Positions 57,782 to 60,000 of a stretch of DNA of 60,000 bases are shown here, one piece after another (within the stretch, counting starts at the first letter, position 1; each line of letters starts with the position of its first letter). The position numbers and the translations under genes were made by a program. This DNA is from Cryptomeria japonica (taxonomy: Eukaryota; Streptophyta; Pinopsida; Cupressales; Cupressaceae): NCBI RefSeq assembly GCF_030272615.1, contig NC_081408.1, forward strand, positions 404,745,389-404,805,388, written 5' to 3'. The notes under the pieces are model-generated. The model was not told the DNA's origin and did no database searches. It was given only the letters and a program-made list of their open reading frames with translations.

Positions 57782-58840
57782 TGTAGGTCCCGGAGACAAT
57801 TGAGAGGGGGGGGGGTGAATTAGTTGTCAAATAAATTCAAACCAAATTCTTTTTAACCAACTTAATGCTTAATACCGGTAAGACAATTAAGTATGTCGGT
57901 AAACAGTGTTAATAGAAAATTGCTATACCGGTAAGAATTAATGCATGAAACATAAACATAAAGTCATCCACAACACATGACACCAATATTTGTATGTGGA
58001 AACCCTATAAGGGGAAAAACCATGGTGGGAAACCTTACCCACAATCAGATGATACTACTGCAGATAGTAAGTGTATAAAGAGGGGTCTGTACATGCAGAA
58101 AGGCCAATAGCCTAGAGCTCATTGCTCAATCACAAATGGGAGTCACACTGACTACAGTTGGATTGTTAAATCCAATGAGAATGTACTACACAAAATAGCA
58201 TCTTCATATGTTGGATTCAGTACCGGTGTAATGCTAATATGCTTCTACAAAAACCTATCTTCACCTTCGAATGATGTCTTTGTGTATACCTCTGCTTGAT
58301 CTCGCATATACCTTTACACAATTCTTTTTCACATTCCACATTTGATCTTACAAATAAGATCTTACATTTATACCATACCCTAAGACCAATTTTAGTAGGT
58401 CGGCTCTACAAGATATTACAATAAAAATATTTTACAAATAATACAATATCCGATGCAATAACCGATTGAACATGTCGGCTTGATGCATTTACAACAATAA
58501 TAAATCATCTCCATAGCGTGCCATGCTGACGTGGAAAAGATAAGCTTGCCGATGTAACCCTAGATACCCTGGACCTATTTGCCGGTAAAAGCAAATATGC
58601 AAATAAGAATATACCAATGATTATAACTTCAAAGTAAAGTGTCCATATGATGTCTTCGACATTACCAAGTGTCTTCCATGTCAATGCAGGTACCGATGAA
58701 CATTATATTCTGCCGGTTGACCATATACCAGTAACTGTTTGCACAGTTTACTGTTTGCCGGTGAATGTTGCTGGATCTCCAAAGTAGGTGTATTTAGCAG
58801 GTGTTGACATCAATGACAAAACCATACCAAAATACCAATA
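57782..58840 (-). repeat. Solo LTR of an ACCGGT-rich copia family
   Basis: 1,059 bp, TGTAGGTCCC...ACCAATA, with a decayed CA at the right end and a perfect 5-bp target duplication. Layout matches the Copia II LTRs: a G-run about 26 bases in, repeated ACCGGT (57873-57935, 58220, 58735-58765), a minus-strand TATAAAT at 58366-58372, and GACATCAATGACAA near the right end. It is too diverged from Copia II to be the same subfamily. No internal coding sequence. Confidence 0.85.
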
Positions 58841-59940
58841 GTTTCAAGCCAGCAAAAGATGCACATGCTCTCTTAGCCCAGTTAACTTCAATGAGAAAGG
58901 ATCCACAAGAACCTATGAGGGATTTTGTGGCTAAGTTCAAAAAGTTGAAGAATAGAATTCCTACCACTTCTCGGCCAACTGAGGAAAATAGGTGTTTCTT
59001 TGTGGATGCTCAACTACTAGAGGTTAGCTTCTTGTTAATAAGAACACCTTCGAGGGATTTGTGTATGGCACAAAATCAAGCTGTGGAAATTAAGGATCAC
59101 TTGATTCTTGCCGAAAAAATTAAGAAGGATCTAAACAAGGCTATGGTAAGTTTCTCTACCCCATAAGTCTCAATATTTTGTCCTATGCATACTACTGATT
59201 CTATGGTCCAAAGACTTGCAAATGAAGTGCTTGTCCTAAAAAATAAAATCTCTCAAACGTCCTTCCCCACTCCATACAAATCCATCCTGTGAAGAACCTG
59301 CCCAAATGATTCTTCTAGTTATACTACTAGAAACCAGAATAAATTGCCTCCTCTCTTGAAAGGTTGGCTCTTGAAGCACCTCATGTTAATGCTTCAGTGG
59401 GGTATTATGAGGTGAAGAAAGGTGACAACCCTGTTGAAGATATTTCACTTGAAGATATAGTTAATTCCTTTCAAAAGGAAGAAGGTGAATTAACTAGCAA
59501 CTCTAGTATCTAGTTCATGTAATACTAGGAAGTTGAAGAAGAACGTGGGAGTGAAGAATTTGCATTCTTCACTCATTCCCAAGCTCCTAACCAACCTGAT
59601 TAGCAATCTGGTGTTAAATCCAAAACAAAAGATGCACCTCAATTATCAGTAACTCTTGCAAAGAGAGGTACTCCTTTGCCTACTTTGCCCAAAGATTCGG
59701 TTGCAAATAAATAAGTAAGCATACTTGACCCTTGTTCCTCTAATATGCCAAAGAATGTATCAGTTAATCATAAACCTACAAGTGATGTGTCTACTCCTTC
59801 ACTTAATTTGCAATACCAACCTTTTGACATTATTTATCATGCAAAGAAATCCAAGATTCAAATGTCAGAAGCTGAGTATATTAAGGCAAACCCTAACCAT
59901 TTTGATAGATTGGCCTAATTTGTCAAAGAAAAATAAATTC
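58841..59940 (+). pseudogene. Tat-B gag, C-terminal part
   Basis: Resumes the core with FKPAKDAHALLAQLTSMRKD, then PMRDFVAKFKKLKNRIPT and CMAQNQAVEIKDHLILAEKI, all typical of Ty3/gypsy gag. After the stop at 59164 the frame is lost, though charged linker text can be followed to about 59940 (for example KKSKIQMSEAEYIKANPNHF). No zinc knuckle seen within the window. The first 110 codons are uninterrupted. Confidence 0.78.
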
Positions 59941-60000
59941 CTCAATTTCCCATAGTTTCTCAGAACAACTTAGTTCTTGTCCCATCCACTGTGTCAGGTA

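Larger units (their letters stand above)
56099..60000 (+). mobile_element. Second Tat-like element 'Tat-B', 5' part
   Basis: A candidate LTR (56099-57168), a primer-binding site nearly the same as that of Tat-A, and a Ty3/gypsy gag on the plus strand; the element leaves the window at 60000. The gag is split by a solo LTR. The right-hand LTR and pol lie outside, so the ends of the element are not proven. Confidence 0.65.

Overview
The window looks like a repeat-saturated stretch of a large seed-plant nuclear genome. A gymnosperm is my best guess, from the AT-rich base composition, Tat-type Ty3/gypsy elements with very long LTRs, and the depth of old nesting; this is inference from style, not proof. 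I found no host protein gene, tRNA, rRNA or CRISPR array that I would defend. Almost everything recognisable is retrotransposon, and every long coding region is broken.

Layout. (1) 1-3528: AT-rich flank with no identified gene. (2) 3529-25552: a Tat-like Ty3/gypsy element on the minus strand ('Tat-A'), with LTRs at 3529-5195 and 23805-25552. Its order along the minus strand is gag, protease, an RNase H-like domain, RT, RT-linked RNase H remnant, integrase, then a further large ORF that runs into the 3' LTR. (3) 13076-20954: an L1-type LINE inserted into the gag/protease linker of Tat-A, flanked by a perfect 17-bp target-site duplication. It carries ORF1, ORF2 (endonuclease, RT, zinc-binding region, RNase H) and, unexpectedly, a third ORF of about 620 codons. 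(4) 25553-32347 and 53358-56098: old non-coding repeat, probably one sequence split by later insertions, with tandem arrays and one solo LTR (27710-29155). (5) 32348-53357: three Ty1/copia elements nested in one another. Copia I (plus strand, oldest) is split by Copia II (minus strand, 35763-51161), which is split by Copia III (minus strand, 41763-48456). Copia III is young: two 448-bp LTRs that differ at about eight positions by my count, a perfect CCTTC target duplication, and intact primer-binding site, polypurine tract and TATA box. (6) 56099-60000: the 5' part of a second Tat-like element on the plus strand ('Tat-B'), its gag split by a 1,059-bp solo LTR with a GTTTC target duplication.

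How the parts relate. Copia I, Copia II and the two solo LTRs share LTR architecture: termini of the type TGTAG/TGTTAG...CCAACA, and in Copia II and the solo LTRs a G-run near one end and many copies or decayed copies of ACCGGT. Tat-A and Tat-B share an unusual primer-binding site. Nonsense mutations are strikingly biased. In LINE ORF2 and the Copia III gag-pol I count 14 in-frame stops, of which 12 are TAG, 2 TGA and none TAA, with one frameshift in about 8.2 kb of coding sequence. That is what deamination of methylated cytosine in CHG and CG contexts would produce.

Most worth a second look: the LINE third ORF enclosed by the LINE's own target duplication, the RNase H-like domain between protease and RT in Tat-A, the Tat-A 3' ORF that extends into its LTR, and a CpG-dense GC-rich block in the Copia III leader.
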